The notes: generated from the letters alone by a model not told the origin. DNA of 64,000 bases from Desulfogranum mediterraneum DSM 13871 (GCF_000429965.1 NZ_AUCW01000007.1:1-64000); one strand, 5' to 3'; counted from the stretch's first letter, positions 37,446-46,983 are shown. A program made the numbers and translations.

Positions 37446-37720
37446 ACCCTTCCGGCGAGAAGAGACGGCCAGAGTTCCCAGGCCGGCAACTGGAGACGAG
37501 CGGCCTGGTCGGCAAAGAGCGGTGCTCCACCGCCTGGCCCCCTAGCCCCCTGGTCATGGAACCGGTGTAGCCCTTGGCTGTGATCATTCCAAAAAGGGCC
37601 CCAGGACAGTTCCCCTCTGTTGCAGAGCTGTTGCTCACCCCGGCCATGGCCCCGAGTCGATGAGGCTTGCCAAGGGCAGGAAGCAGCCGGAAAACCAGGT
37701 TTGCTTTTTTTAATATCCAT
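37430..37720 (-). CDS. Possible small gene, unknown (96 codons)
   Basis: An open frame with an excellent GGAGGG five bases before ATG 37720 and a stop within the palindrome at 37420-37445. The product (start MDIKKSKPGFPAAS) is rich in Gly, Ala, Arg and Trp, has no recognised domain and no hydrophobic core typical of a folded protein. It could be a real small protein, or the region could make a structured RNA. A longer frame in another phase (37378-37869) overlaps it and has no ribosome binding site. Confidence 0.3.
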   Translation of the reverse strand: MDIKKSKPGFPAASCPWQASSTRGHGRGEQQLCNRGELSWGPFWNDHSQGLHRFHDQGARGPGGGAPLFADQAARLQLPAWELWPSLLAGRVQCHF

Positions 37721-37874
37721 CTTACCCTCCGCTGTGGTAAGGAACAGATGCAGCGTCCTTGATTTGTCTCCAGCTCAAGGGTACCTTGAAAAACGTGATG
37801 GTTCAAAGTGGCCTCACATTCCAAACCCCTTACTGTAGCCCCCACAGCCCCGGCAGAGCCCCTCGACACACCCC

Positions 37875-38597
37875 ATGGAACAGGACAGACTTTTTTCTTC
37901 CGGCACCATCCAGGAAGACTTCACCTTCAACGAACGGGTCGCCGATGTCTTTGACGACATGGTCAACCGCTCCATCCCCTACTATCAGACCGTGATCCAG
38001 GGGCTTGCCGCCCTCCTGAGGCAACGGCTGGAGCAGGGTACGACCATCTATGACCTCGGTTGCTCCACCGGTTCTACCCTGCTGGAACTCAGTCGCCAAC
38101 TCCAGGACAGGGAGCTGCGCTACGTGGGCATAGACAATGCCCAACCCATGATCGACAAGGCCCGCCGCAAGAGCGAACTCTTTTCCAAGGAGGAGCTGCT
38201 TACGTTTTACCGGGATGATATCACCAGCTGTCCCCTGGATCATGCCGGTGCCGTGATCTGCAACTACACCCTCCAGTTCCTCCGGCCCATCACCCGTCAG
38301 CCCTTCCTCGACCGCATCTACCAGGCCCTTCCCCCGGGCGGGCTGCTCCTGATCAGCGAGAAAACCCTCTCCCATGCCCAGCGTCTGAACCGCGATTTTA
38401 TCGCCCTCTACCACCAGTTCAAGAAGCGGCAGGGCTATTCGGAGTTGGAAATTGCCGCCAAGCGAGAGGCCCTGGAAAACGTCCTGATCCCCTTTTCAGT
38501 GGAAGAAAATCTGCAGCTGCTGCGGCGGGCCGGTTTCGAAGAGATCGAGATTTTTTTCAAATGGTTCAACTTTACCTCCTTCATTGCCCTGAAATAA
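37875..38597 (+). CDS. cmoA: Carboxy-SAM synthase
   Basis: 240 residues. SAM-binding IYDLGCSTGSTLLEL and the region FTFNERVADVFDDMVNRSIP match CmoA, which converts SAM and prephenate to carboxy-SAM. Carboxy-SAM is used by CmoB, encoded four bases downstream, to build the cmo5U34 modification of tRNA anticodons. Full length. Confidence 0.95.
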   Translation: MEQDRLFSSGTIQEDFTFNERVADVFDDMVNRSIPYYQTVIQGLAALLRQRLEQGTTIYDLGCSTGSTLLELSRQLQDRELRYVGIDNAQPMIDKARRKSELFSKEELLTFYRDDITSCPLDHAGAVICNYTLQFLRPITRQPFLDRIYQALPPGGLLLISEKTLSHAQRLNRDFIALYHQFKKRQGYSELEIAAKREALENVLIPFSVEENLQLLRRAGFEEIEIFFKWFNFTSFIALK

Positions 38598-38601
38598 CCC
38601 T

Positions 38602-39555
38602 ATGGATTACACCACCCTCTTTCCCCGGGCTGACCTGGCCGGACTCAACGCCCTGCTGGAGGAGAAATGCCAGTGGATCAGCCAGCCCAAAAAAGGATTC
38701 CAGCGCTACCGCGCTCCCCTGACCGCCCTTGACCATCTCCGCGCAGAGTGCTGCGACTTCAATCAGGATGTGGTCACCATCGGCCAGCGGGAGCAGCTCA
38801 GCAACAGGGAATATCGTCAGCTGAAGGGCTGCCTGGAAAACCTGATGCCCTGGCGCAAGGGTCCCTTTTCCGTGTTCGGCATCGAGATAGACGCAGAGTG
38901 GCGCAGCGAACGAAAGTGGAACCGGCTGGCTCCGCACCTGCCCGAGCTCAAGGACAAGGTCATCGCCGACATCGGCTGCAACAACGGCTACTACATGTTT
39001 CGGATGGCCGCGGCAGAGCCCCGCTTTGTCCTGGGCTTTGAACCCTATGTCCACCACTACTTCACCTTTCAGACCCTCAACACCTTTGCCGGCCAGGCCA
39101 ACCTGGGAGTCGAGCTCCTGGGGATCGAACACCTGCCCCTCTTTGCCAACAGCTTTGACATCCTCTTCTGCCTGGGGATCCTCTATCACCGCCACTCTCC
39201 CATCATCTCCCTCCAGGATATGCATCAGGCCCTGGTCCCGGGGGGAAGCGTCTTGATCGAGTCCCAGGCGATTCCCGGGGCAGAATCCATGGCCCTGTTT
39301 CCGGAACGCACCTATGCCAAGGTTCCCGGGACCTGGTTTGTACCCACCGCCTCCTGCCTGGCCAACTGGCTCAAGCGAGTCGGCTTCCGGGAGATCAGCC
39401 TGTTTTGTCAACATCCCATGAGCAGCCTGGAGCAACGCCGGACCGAGTGGATGACTTTTGAATCCTATGAAGATTTTATTGACAAGCACAACCCTGAGTT
39501 TACTATAGAGGGGTATCCTGCACCGCACCGGGTATTTTTCAAGGCACAGAAATAA
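38602..39555 (+). CDS. cmoB: tRNA U34 carboxymethyltransferase
   Basis: 317 residues. WRKGPFSVFGIEIDAEWRSE-type region (RKGPFSVFGIEIDAEWRS), motif I VIADIGCNNGYYMFRM and LGILYHRHSP are characteristic of CmoB, which transfers the carboxymethyl group from carboxy-SAM to 5-hydroxyuridine at the wobble position. It is co-transcribed with cmoA. Confidence 0.95.
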   Translation: MDYTTLFPRADLAGLNALLEEKCQWISQPKKGFQRYRAPLTALDHLRAECCDFNQDVVTIGQREQLSNREYRQLKGCLENLMPWRKGPFSVFGIEIDAEWRSERKWNRLAPHLPELKDKVIADIGCNNGYYMFRMAAAEPRFVLGFEPYVHHYFTFQTLNTFAGQANLGVELLGIEHLPLFANSFDILFCLGILYHRHSPIISLQDMHQALVPGGSVLIESQAIPGAESMALFPERTYAKVPGTWFVPTASCLANWLKRVGFREISLFCQHPMSSLEQRRTEWMTFESYEDFIDKHNPEFTIEGYPAPHRVFFKAQK

Positions 39556-39631
39556 TAAGATAATTCCCCTGCCACCAGTTGATGCCCAGGGAATTGTCAC
39601 ATCCCAGAATGACAGACATCAAGGTGATTAC

Positions 39632-40180
39632 ATGATCGCAAATGAATGCACATTGTACCATGGCGGCCTCAAAGGAGCTGAGACCGCATTTGGCGAACAT
39701 GCCGAAAAGTACGGTATCAACGAGACCATCTTTACCTTTGACGGTCACCGCCTTAATCGGGAACGCAACGCGGTCGTCCTCACCGAAGCCGACCTCCAGC
39801 GTGGGGACATCAGCATGGAGATTGCCTCCAGGATGATGAACCGGACCTACTATGAGACCGAAAAGATCAGACGGGTCCTGCAGATCATCTTTCACATGGT
39901 CAACAAGGGGCACCAGGTCTTTGTTATCGGTACCATTCTTGAAGATGAATCTGTCAAGGGCGGCACCGGCTGGGCCGTTGAACTGGCCAAACTCTTCAAC
40001 CGCCCCCTCCACGTCTATGACCAGGGCCGAAAGAGCTGGTTCAGCTGGCAGGATGGCGCCTGGCAGGAAGATAGCCCCACCATCTGCTATAACACCTTTG
40101 TCGGCTCCGGGACCAGATACCTCAGCGACGACGGCCACGCCGCCATAGCCAAGCTCTTTGCCGACAGTTACGAGAGCTGA
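39632..40180 (+). CDS. SLOG-like Rossmann protein, unknown function
   Basis: 182 residues. The N-terminal stretch HGGLKGAETAFGEHAEKYGI resembles the nucleotide-binding loop of SLOG/DprA/LOG-like folds (GGARGAD-AE pattern), and GGTGWAVELAKLFNRPLHVY followed by FVGSGTRYL fits the same fold. SLOG domains bind nucleotide derivatives and can process cytokinin-like molecules or sense nucleotide signals. No effector domain is fused and no defence neighbours are seen. It follows cmoB by 76 bases on the same strand. Confidence 0.6.
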   Translation: MIANECTLYHGGLKGAETAFGEHAEKYGINETIFTFDGHRLNRERNAVVLTEADLQRGDISMEIASRMMNRTYYETEKIRRVLQIIFHMVNKGHQVFVIGTILEDESVKGGTGWAVELAKLFNRPLHVYDQGRKSWFSWQDGAWQEDSPTICYNTFVGSGTRYLSDDGHAAIAKLFADSYES

Positions 40181-40541
40181 GACCGTCAGACCAGGCCGCC
40201 AACCATTGCGCTGTGCTTTTCTGCCCGTTAGCCCGGCTGATCCCGGGGTATAATGCCCCGGGCAGAAAGGCCCTGCCGCCTCTCTCCCTCCTCAAAAAAA
40301 GCCGTTCCAGGCGCCTTTATCTTGCAAAACCCCTCGGCTCCGGGTATACGAGAGACACCTTAGCCCAGCTGTTGTGCATGGCTCCCTGCCCCCCACAACC
40401 TGGACCCAGGCGCCCCCTGTCAGCAGATGCTGCAAGCCAGGCAGGGGCGGAACCGAGTCAAAACAGCCTGTTTCACACCTCCGGCGGCAAGAGAGGCCTC
40501 GCCCGCCAGCCGCCCGGGATAACCCGGACAACGATCACCCC
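40181..40541. other. Intergenic region before the M23 peptidase gene
   Basis: No credible gene (the frame extending the peptidase upstream to 40374 is low complexity). It contains a hairpin CCCGGGG/CCCCGGG (40242-40262) whose loop is TATAATG, without a following T run. Confidence 0.5.
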
Positions 40542-41489
40542 ATGGCCAACACACAAGTCCACATCCTCATCACCGGAGAAACCGGCTCAGCGCGTTCCTA
40601 TGTGATCGAACGGCTCACCATCCGCAGAACACTCCTCTGCGGCGGCATCGCCCTCCTGGTCTTTGCGGTGGGAGCAGTGGCCGCTTTCGGCCTGATCTCA
40701 GCCAATCAGAACCTGGAGGAGAAGATCTCCGGTTTGAACCATGAACTGCAAACCACCCTGGGGTTGAAATCGGCAGGGATCGTCAGTCAGCAGGAGCTGG
40801 CAAGCGTGCTCCAGGAAAAAGAGGCCCTGCTCAGCCGGTACCAGAAGGAGATAGCCGCCCTCAAGGGAGAGCAGCAGGAGAAGATCGAGCAGAGTGTCAG
40901 CCGCCTGGATCAACGGACCAAGATCATCGAATCCATGATGAACACCATCGGGGTGAAGATCAAGGTGGAGGAAGATTCCGGCCATAGCGGCGGCCCGTTT
41001 ATCCCCAGCAGCGAAGGCGATGGGTCCGAAAAGCTGCTGGCCCGGGTTGATCACTACCTCAAGGTCCTGGAAGCCACCCCCTTTGGCAGACCGCTGCCCA
41101 CCAGAATCAGCTCACGATTCGGCCGCCGCAAGGACCCCTTGAACAAGAAGAAGGCCTTTCACCAGGGCCTGGATTTCCGCGGAAGAACCGGGGACAAGAT
41201 CATCGCCACCGCCGACGGCACGGTCAAGCGATCGACCTACGCCAAGGGCTGGGGCAACCTGATCGTCATCAGGCATGGCAAGGGCTACGAGACCCTCTTT
41301 GCCCACCTCAATAAACGCTTGGTCAAACGGGGCGAGCAGATCCGGCGCGGCCAGGTTATCGGCAGGGTGGGCAACACCGGACGGAGCACCGGCTCCCACC
41401 TCCACTACGAGATCCACCTCAACGGCAAACCCATCGACCCCTTCAACTACATCAAGATGGCTGGCTTGAAAAAAACCGTAACCCAATAA
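40542..41489 (+). CDS. M23-family metallopeptidase (LytM-type)
   Basis: 315 residues: short cytoplasmic N-terminus, TM at about 28-52, coiled coil (about 55-145) and C-terminal LytM/peptidase M23 domain with zinc ligands in FHQGLDFRG (His and Asp) and SHLHYEIHL. Such proteins cut peptidoglycan cross-links or activate amidases during division and shape maintenance. ATG 40542 is chosen for the start of the MANTQVHIL homology. A bactofilin gene follows by 28 bases, a pair known to shape cells. Confidence 0.9.
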   Translation: MANTQVHILITGETGSARSYVIERLTIRRTLLCGGIALLVFAVGAVAAFGLISANQNLEEKISGLNHELQTTLGLKSAGIVSQQELASVLQEKEALLSRYQKEIAALKGEQQEKIEQSVSRLDQRTKIIESMMNTIGVKIKVEEDSGHSGGPFIPSSEGDGSEKLLARVDHYLKVLEATPFGRPLPTRISSRFGRRKDPLNKKKAFHQGLDFRGRTGDKIIATADGTVKRSTYAKGWGNLIVIRHGKGYETLFAHLNKRLVKRGEQIRRGQVIGRVGNTGRSTGSHLHYEIHLNGKPIDPFNYIKMAGLKKTVTQ

Positions 41490-41517
41490 CAACCTCAACC
41501 CTCTGACAACAAAGATC

Positions 41518-42018
41518 ATGGCCCTTTTCAGCAGCAAGGACAGCGCGTCCAGCAAAAACGCCGCCCCCAGCCCTCAAAAAACTGGCAGCCGCAACGGAGC
41601 AATCTCGTCCATTATTTCCCAGGAAATGAAGATTAGCGGAGAGCTGGCCTTCAAAGGCAAGGCCAGAATCGACGGCACTCTGGAGGGGAACCTGAAGGGG
41701 GAGTATCTTATCCTCAGCGAAAGCGCAAAGATAGAGGGGGATATCCAGACAGATACCCTGATCTGTCATGGTCGGGTCAAGGGGAATATCAACGCTGCCA
41801 CGGTCACGGTCCACTCCACGGCAGCGATCCAGGGAAAACTGGTGGCAGCCAGTTTGACCGTTGAGCCAGGCGCCCTGATCAGCGGCGAGATCAGCGCCGC
41901 CGACAAGCAGACAGCAGCCCCAGGGGACGCCCTGGCGGCAGCCAAGAACGGGACAGCGACCTCGGCGCAGCAGGATCATCCTGCCCAGGCCAAGCCTTCC
42001 ACCGCTAAAAAGAAGTAA
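41518..42018 (+). CDS. Bactofilin
   Basis: 166 residues. A central beta-helix domain (about 35-125; GELAFKGKARIDGTLEGNL, GRVKGNINAATVTVHST) is flanked by disordered tails, the bactofilin pattern. Bactofilins polymerise without nucleotide into cytoskeletal filaments at the membrane and often recruit M23 peptidases (as in Helicobacter CcmA/Csd1 or Caulobacter BacA). The adjacent peptidase fits this directly. Confidence 0.93.
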   Translation: MALFSSKDSASSKNAAPSPQKTGSRNGAISSIISQEMKISGELAFKGKARIDGTLEGNLKGEYLILSESAKIEGDIQTDTLICHGRVKGNINAATVTVHSTAAIQGKLVAASLTVEPGALISGEISAADKQTAAPGDALAAAKNGTATSAQQDHPAQAKPSTAKKK

Positions 42019-42051
42019 TCCGGCCTCCCCTCTTCGCGGCCAGGAATCGGC

Positions 42052-43440
42052 CTACTTGCCGATGCAGAACTCGGCAAAGATGGCCTCAAGCACATCATCG
42101 GGCGTGGTCAGGCCGATGATGTCGCCCAGATAGTCCAGGGCGGCCTGGGCCTCCACGGCCAGCAGATCACAGGAGGCGCCGCTGTCCAGGGCGGCCTCCA
42201 GTCCCCTGCAGGCCACGGCCGTCTTCTCCAGGGCGACCAGATGGCGGAGATTGGGGGCACAGCGCCCTACCTCCTGCACCCCCTGCTCCCCACAGACCGC
42301 CTGATAGACGGCCTCCTTGAGCTCATCCACGCCCCTGTTCTCCTGGGCGGAGATGGCCAGAACCTGCCTGGGGCCGAAGTGTTGGCGGATCTGTGCCAGT
42401 TGCTCCGGATCGGCCCTGTCCTCCTTATTGATCACCACCAGGTGCTCCCTCTCGGCGATGAAGGCATAGAGTTCCTCGTCCCTGTCGGTGAGTTCCACCG
42501 AACCATCCACCAGAAAGAGGACCAGATCTGCAGCCTTCATCTTCCTGCGGGCCCGTTCCATGCCCAACTCTTCCACCAGATCACTGTGGGCCCGAATACC
42601 TGCGGTATCGACCAGGTGGACCGGGATTCCCCGGATGGAGATCAGCTCTTCGATGGTATCCCTGGTGGTTCCGGCCACCGGGGTCACCAGGGCCCGATCT
42701 TCCTGGAGCAGGGTGTTGAGCAGGCTCGATTTGCCCACATTGGGGCGGCCGGCAATCACCACGCTGATGCCTTCACGGATAATCTTCCCGCCTGAGGCCA
42801 AACGAATCAGCGCCTCCAGCGGGGCAAGAATATTCTGGGCCAACTGAGTGCTGATCTGATTGACGTCCAGGAGTTCCACCTCGTCATCGGGAAAATCGAT
42901 GGCCACTTCCAGCACCGCCAGGATAGCGATGAGTTCCCGGCGTACCGCCTCCAGCTCCTGACTCAGCTGTCCCTGGAGTTGATGCACGGCCAGGCTGATC
43001 CCCCGATCGGTTTCGGCCTGGAGCAACTCGATCACCGCCTCTGCCTGGGTGAGATCCAAGCGACCGGCCAGAAAGGCCCGTTTGGTAAACTCGCCCGGAT
43101 CAGCAGGACGGGCCCCTGAGGCAAAGACCAGTTGGAGTACGCGCCGGAGCAGCAAGGGGGAACCGTGACAGTGGAACTCCACCACATCTTCGCGGGTGTA
43201 AGTGGCCGGTCCCTTCATGTAGACGGCCAGGATCTCGTCGACGACCTCTCCCTCCTGGTTACAGAGGGTGCCATAGCTGAGTTTATGACTCTCAAAGGCC
43301 GCCTGGGGATGATGCGGCCTGAAAAGGCGCTTTAAAATCGCCAGGGAACCGTCACCGGAGATACGGATGATACCGATGCCGCCTGTCCCCGGGGGAGTGG
43401 CAATGGCGGCAATGGTATCGGTTTTCTGCAGAGCGGCCAT
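42052..43440 (-). CDS. mnmE: tRNA modification GTPase MnmE
   Basis: 462 residues. Folate-binding N-domain (TIAAIATPPGTGGIGIIRI), helical domain interrupted by the G domain with GRPNVGKSSLLN, DTAGIR and NKED, and the C-terminal FCIGK whose Cys is conserved in MnmE. With MnmG it makes cmnm5U34 in tRNAs; mnmG lies at 51284. Last gene of the rpmH cluster. Confidence 0.97.
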   Translation of the reverse strand: MAALQKTDTIAAIATPPGTGGIGIIRISGDGSLAILKRLFRPHHPQAAFESHKLSYGTLCNQEGEVVDEILAVYMKGPATYTREDVVEFHCHGSPLLLRRVLQLVFASGARPADPGEFTKRAFLAGRLDLTQAEAVIELLQAETDRGISLAVHQLQGQLSQELEAVRRELIAILAVLEVAIDFPDDEVELLDVNQISTQLAQNILAPLEALIRLASGGKIIREGISVVIAGRPNVGKSSLLNTLLQEDRALVTPVAGTTRDTIEELISIRGIPVHLVDTAGIRAHSDLVEELGMERARRKMKAADLVLFLVDGSVELTDRDEELYAFIAEREHLVVINKEDRADPEQLAQIRQHFGPRQVLAISAQENRGVDELKEAVYQAVCGEQGVQEVGRCAPNLRHLVALEKTAVACRGLEAALDSGASCDLLAVEAQAALDYLGDIIGLTTPDDVLEAIFAEFCIGK

Positions 43441-43445
43441 GGCTG

Positions 43446-44402
43446 CTAGTTTCTCTTCTTCTTGGCGCCTGAACGACGGCCTTTGCCAGGTTTATAGATC
43501 AGGACCTTCTTAAAGAGCCCTTCTCCCACGGAGCGGCTCCGCACCCCCTTGTCTTCCTGGAGCACCATGTGGACGATTCTTCGTTCCGAGGGGTTCAGGG
43601 CCGGGATGGCCTGGGTTTTACCGTCCTCCTTGACCTGGGCAGCCAGATCCTGGGCCCGCTGCTTCAACTCCTCGGCCCTCCGTTCCCTGAAGTCCCCGGC
43701 ATTGAGGGAGAGCAGGAAACGATCGGGCAGATTCTGGAGCACCATCTTGCGCAGCAGATACTGGAGGCTGTCCAGGGTACGGCCTTCGGCTCCGATGATC
43801 CCCTCTTCGTGCTCACTGCTGATGTCACAGCTCACGGTGTTGCCCTTGGAAGTCACCGTCACCTCTGCCGGAAAGCCCATCAAGGCGAGCAGTTCTTCAC
43901 TGGTGGACTTGATCATCTCCAGGGCCTCGGCCGAGGGCGGCTCCGCAGGGGCGGGCTCGGCGAGTCTGTCGCCGTTGTCGCGCCCCTCCTTGCTGCCCTC
44001 CTCTTTCAGGGTCTCTCTGGGGCTCTCCTCCCTGCCGAGCTCTGCCTCTCCAGGGGCAGCCGGGACGGCAGCGGTTGCAGCCGCTGCAGCCGCTGCAACC
44101 TGAGGAGCAGCCGGTTCCTGCTCCTGCTCCTCGGCAGGGGTTACGCTGGCCTCTTCAGGCTGGGCAGCGGCAGCCTCCCTTTCCGGAGGCGCGTCCTGAC
44201 CCGGCTGCTCTTCAGGCTGGGCCGGAGCAGCCTTACGCTGCACCCGGATATGCGCCTGTTTGCGGCAGAGGCCGAAGATCCCGGCAGAGCCGGTTTCCAG
44301 GATGTCGATATCCAACTCGTCCTGGCTTGCACCGAAGGCCTTGCAGGCCTGTTCGATCACATCTGTGATATCTTTACCAAAAAAATCCTTTTCTTTCGTC
44401 AT
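43446..44402 (-). CDS. jag: Jag/KhpB-like RNA-binding protein
   Basis: 318 residues. Jag N-domain (FFGKDITDVIEQACKAFG, GSAGIFGLCRKQAHIRV), a long acidic Ala/Glu/Pro-rich linker (about 70-165), then KH (EGIIGAEGRTLDSLQYLL) and R3H (RRIVHMVLQED) domains. The linker is unusually long. It binds RNA with a KH partner and is linked to cell elongation. ATG 44402 has AAGGA eight bases upstream; a further ATG at 44411 has poor spacing. Between yidC and mnmE, six bases from the latter. Confidence 0.9.
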   Translation of the reverse strand: MTKEKDFFGKDITDVIEQACKAFGASQDELDIDILETGSAGIFGLCRKQAHIRVQRKAAPAQPEEQPGQDAPPEREAAAAQPEEASVTPAEEQEQEPAAPQVAAAAAAATAAVPAAPGEAELGREESPRETLKEEGSKEGRDNGDRLAEPAPAEPPSAEALEMIKSTSEELLALMGFPAEVTVTSKGNTVSCDISSEHEEGIIGAEGRTLDSLQYLLRKMVLQNLPDRFLLSLNAGDFRERRAEELKQRAQDLAAQVKEDGKTQAIPALNPSERRIVHMVLQEDKGVRSRSVGEGLFKKVLIYKPGKGRRSGAKKKRN

Positions 44403-44425
44403 GGGACTCATCCTTAGGCCCTTGA

Positions 44426-46069
44426 TCAGGCCTTACTCTGGCGATTAATGAGTTGCTGCTGGAGGATGGAGAGGAGATTATTCACAAACCAGTAGAGCAC
44501 CAGCCCAGAGGCAAAGTTAATAAACATGAAGGTGAAGACAATGGGCAGAAACTGCATGATCCTGGCCTGGGTGGGATCGGCCGTGGTCGGAGTCATCTTT
44601 TGCTGGAGGTACATGGAGGCCCCCATGAACAGGGTCAGGACCGGCAGACCGTGGAGATAGGGGATATCAAAACCCAACCAGAGTCGATCCGGGGCCGAGA
44701 GGTCATTGATCCAGAGCATGAACGGGGCATGGCGCAGCTCGATGGCCGCCATCAAGACCCGGTAGAGGGCGAAGAAGAAGGGGATCTGAATCACCATGGG
44801 CAGACAACCTCCCAGGGGGTTGACCTTGTACGTCTTGTACATGGCCATCATCTCCTGATTCATCTTGGCCGGATCATCCTTGAACTTCTCCCGCAGCTTG
44901 GCCACCTTGGGCTGCAGCTTCTGCATATTCTTCATGGACTTCATCCCCCGCTGGGTGATGGGCCAGAACACGGCCTTGATCAAGACCGTTACCAGGATGA
45001 TGGCAATCCCGTAGTTTTTGGTAAAGTCGTAGAAGAAGTTCAACAGCCAGAGCATGGGTTTGGCCAGGACATCAAACCAGCCGAAGTTAACGGCCTTATC
45101 CAGCGCATTGCCGGTGGCCTGCAGGATCTTCAGCTTCTTGGGGCCGAAGTAGAGGGCATAGGCATAGCTCTTTTCCGCCTGGGGCGCGAGGCTGGTGATC
45201 CCTGCGGAGAGCACGCTGCGAACCCGCTCTTCTCCGCCCTGGAGGGTCACCAGGGTGGCCTGATCGCTACGGGGGATGACGGCGGTCATGAAGTAGTTAT
45301 CCACAAAGCCGGTCCAGCTCACCTGGCCCTGGAGGACGATGGGCCCGTCGCTGAGCTTCTTGGGTTTGGTTTCCACCAACTCCTGATTCAGATAGGCTGC
45401 AGGCCCTGAAAAGAGAAAGCGACTGGTGGCACTGGCGTGGGAAAAGGGCTCATTGACCAGGGTCAGTGCCGGCGAGATCTGCACAGGGATGGTGCCGCTG
45501 TTGCGCACCTGATAGCTGTCATCGATCAGGTAGGTGTCAGCATGGAAGGTCAGGGTACGGACAATAACAGTCCCATCGGCCAGGGCGGCCTCCATCTCCA
45601 GTTGGGCCTGCTGTTCTCCTTGGGCCAGGGAGAGCCGCTCCCGGGAAGCCTTGAACAGGGGAAGGGTCTGAGTTGCACCGTTGTCCAGGCTGAAGAGGAC
45701 CGGCAGGCTCGAGGCCTGCTGGGAACGGACCAACTCCATGGGTCCGGAGGCCTCGTCCAGGTCCTGGCGATACTTCTTGAGGACAAAACTCTTAAAGCCG
45801 CCGCCCTGCTCATTGATCACTGCAGTATAGAGCGGGGTTTCGATGGTGATCTGACGCGCCTCAGGATCAACCGCCACGCTGGGCACCAGGGCGGCCGGGG
45901 GAGCGGCCTGAACCTGGGGAAGCGGTCCCTGTTCCGCGCTCGTGACAGGTGCCTGTACCGTAGAGGGAGCGGCCGGCTGCTCGGCAGCGGGCTTCATAAA
46001 AAAATACTGATATCCGACAAGGATCAGAAACGAGAGAACAATAGCCAGAAAGGCTCTAAATAAATCCAT
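44426..46069 (-). CDS. yidC: Membrane protein insertase YidC
   Basis: 547 residues. N-terminal TM (about 5-22), large periplasmic domain (to about 330), then five helices of the insertase core (FFYDFTKNYGIAIILVTVLI, PLGGCLPMVIQIPFFFALYR, FASGLVLYWFVNNLLSILQQ). It inserts small membrane proteins with or without Sec. In the canonical yidD-yidC-jag-mnmE order. Confidence 0.97.
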   Translation of the reverse strand: MDLFRAFLAIVLSFLILVGYQYFFMKPAAEQPAAPSTVQAPVTSAEQGPLPQVQAAPPAALVPSVAVDPEARQITIETPLYTAVINEQGGGFKSFVLKKYRQDLDEASGPMELVRSQQASSLPVLFSLDNGATQTLPLFKASRERLSLAQGEQQAQLEMEAALADGTVIVRTLTFHADTYLIDDSYQVRNSGTIPVQISPALTLVNEPFSHASATSRFLFSGPAAYLNQELVETKPKKLSDGPIVLQGQVSWTGFVDNYFMTAVIPRSDQATLVTLQGGEERVRSVLSAGITSLAPQAEKSYAYALYFGPKKLKILQATGNALDKAVNFGWFDVLAKPMLWLLNFFYDFTKNYGIAIILVTVLIKAVFWPITQRGMKSMKNMQKLQPKVAKLREKFKDDPAKMNQEMMAMYKTYKVNPLGGCLPMVIQIPFFFALYRVLMAAIELRHAPFMLWINDLSAPDRLWLGFDIPYLHGLPVLTLFMGASMYLQQKMTPTTADPTQARIMQFLPIVFTFMFINFASGLVLYWFVNNLLSILQQQLINRQSKA

Positions 46070-46131
46070 TTTTTTTTATACCTCGTAAGGAGAGCACCAC
46101 GTATTCCCGGCAGGCAACACGGGTCATGGTT

Positions 46132-46419
46132 TTATTTCACGGGATCGTAGCCGCCCCGGGAGAAAGGATGACAGCGTAACAGTCGCCAGAGGGTCATGCC
46201 GCCCCCGCGAATAAGGCCATATTTTTGGACGGCATCAATTGCATACTGAGAACAGGTGGGAATAAAGCGGCAGGAGGGGGGGAAGAGTGGAGACACCACC
46301 AGCTGGTAGCCTTTAAAGAGCAGGATAAGCGCCTGCCCCGGCAGTCGATGCAGACGGGGCAGCAGCCGCCTGAAGGCTGTCGGCAGTGCCCGCTGGAACA
46401 GAGCCACCTTATTCACCAC
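46132..46419 (-). CDS. yidD: YidD membrane insertion factor
   Basis: 95 residues; the family core [22 protein letters not shown]-type block ([19 protein letters not shown]) and [17 protein letters not shown] are diagnostic of YidD (UPF0161), an inner-face factor that helps YidC. The start is uncertain: GTG 46419 overlaps the rnpA stop, but internal starts about 10-25 codons later would also give a normal 70-85 residue protein. Confidence 0.9.
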   Translation of the reverse strand: MVNKVALFQRALPTAFRRLLPRLHRLPGQALILLFKGYQLVVSPLFPPSCRFIPTCSQYAIDAVQKYGLIRGGGMTLWRLLRCHPFSRGGYDPVK

Positions 46420-46774
46420 GGACCGGGGCGGATACGCCCTGTGGAGCCGCCGCAGCGGCCATCAGCCGAGAAAATTCAGCAGCGCTGTCCACCGCGAATC
46501 CGGGACGAATGGTTATAACGACATCCGTGTTCGACGGGAACAGATCACGATTGTTCCGAAACACCTCACGGACAAGGCGCTTGATGCGGTTTCGTCGGAC
46601 AGCGTTCCCCACTTTCCGTTGCACACTGATACCTAACCGCTGCTGTTGCAGCCCGTTGCTCAGGTAAATGACAGCAAAAGCGTCACCGCGCAGGCGGCGA
46701 CCGGATCGGTATACCCGGTTGAACTCCCTGGTTTTTCGCAACCGACAGTTTCTAGGGAGTCCATTGGGCTTCAT
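46409..46774 (-). CDS. rnpA: Ribonuclease P protein component
   Basis: 121 residues, basic. The RNA-binding segment [19 protein letters not shown] is the RnpA signature. It assists the RNase P RNA in trimming tRNA 5' ends. It lies six bases after rpmH and overlaps yidD. Confidence 0.96.
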   Translation of the reverse strand: MKPNGLPRNCRLRKTREFNRVYRSGRRLRGDAFAVIYLSNGLQQQRLGISVQRKVGNAVRRNRIKRLVREVFRNNRDLFPSNTDVVITIRPGFAVDSAAEFSRLMAAAAAPQGVSAPVRGE

Positions 46775-46780
46775 CTCTGC

Positions 46781-46918
46781 CTACACTGCCAGCTGCTTAC
46801 GCCCCCTGGCTCTTCTTCGATTGATAACGGCTCTACCGGCATGGGTTTTCATCCGGGCACGAAAGCCGTGGGTGCGGTGGCGTTTGGTGTTGCTGGGCTG
46901 AAAAGTTCTTTTACTCAT
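46781..46918 (-). CDS. rpmH: Ribosomal protein bL34
   Basis: 45 residues, found by reading the minus strand directly: it begins [20 protein letters not shown] and ends [11 protein letters not shown]. This is the full bL34 pattern. AAAGGA precedes ATG 46918. First gene of the leftward rpmH-rnpA-yidD-yidC-jag-mnmE operon. In many bacteria this cluster lies near oriC, but I saw no DnaA-box cluster here. Confidence 0.97.
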   Translation of the reverse strand: MSKRTFQPSNTKRHRTHGFRARMKTHAGRAVINRRRARGRKQLAV

Positions 46919-46953
46919 AACTCGTTTCCTTTCATGGTAGAATATGTTTAATA

Positions 46954-46983
46954 GGAGCAGACCTGAGTTCGTGAGTCTACTCC
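46954..46983 (-). promoter_or_regulatory. Hairpin in the rpmH leader
   Basis: On the minus-strand RNA GGAGTAGAC and GTCTGCTCC form a nine-pair stem (one G-U) with a 12-base loop, about 36 bases before the rpmH start. No T run follows, so it is more likely a leader or stability element than a terminator. Confidence 0.55.
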
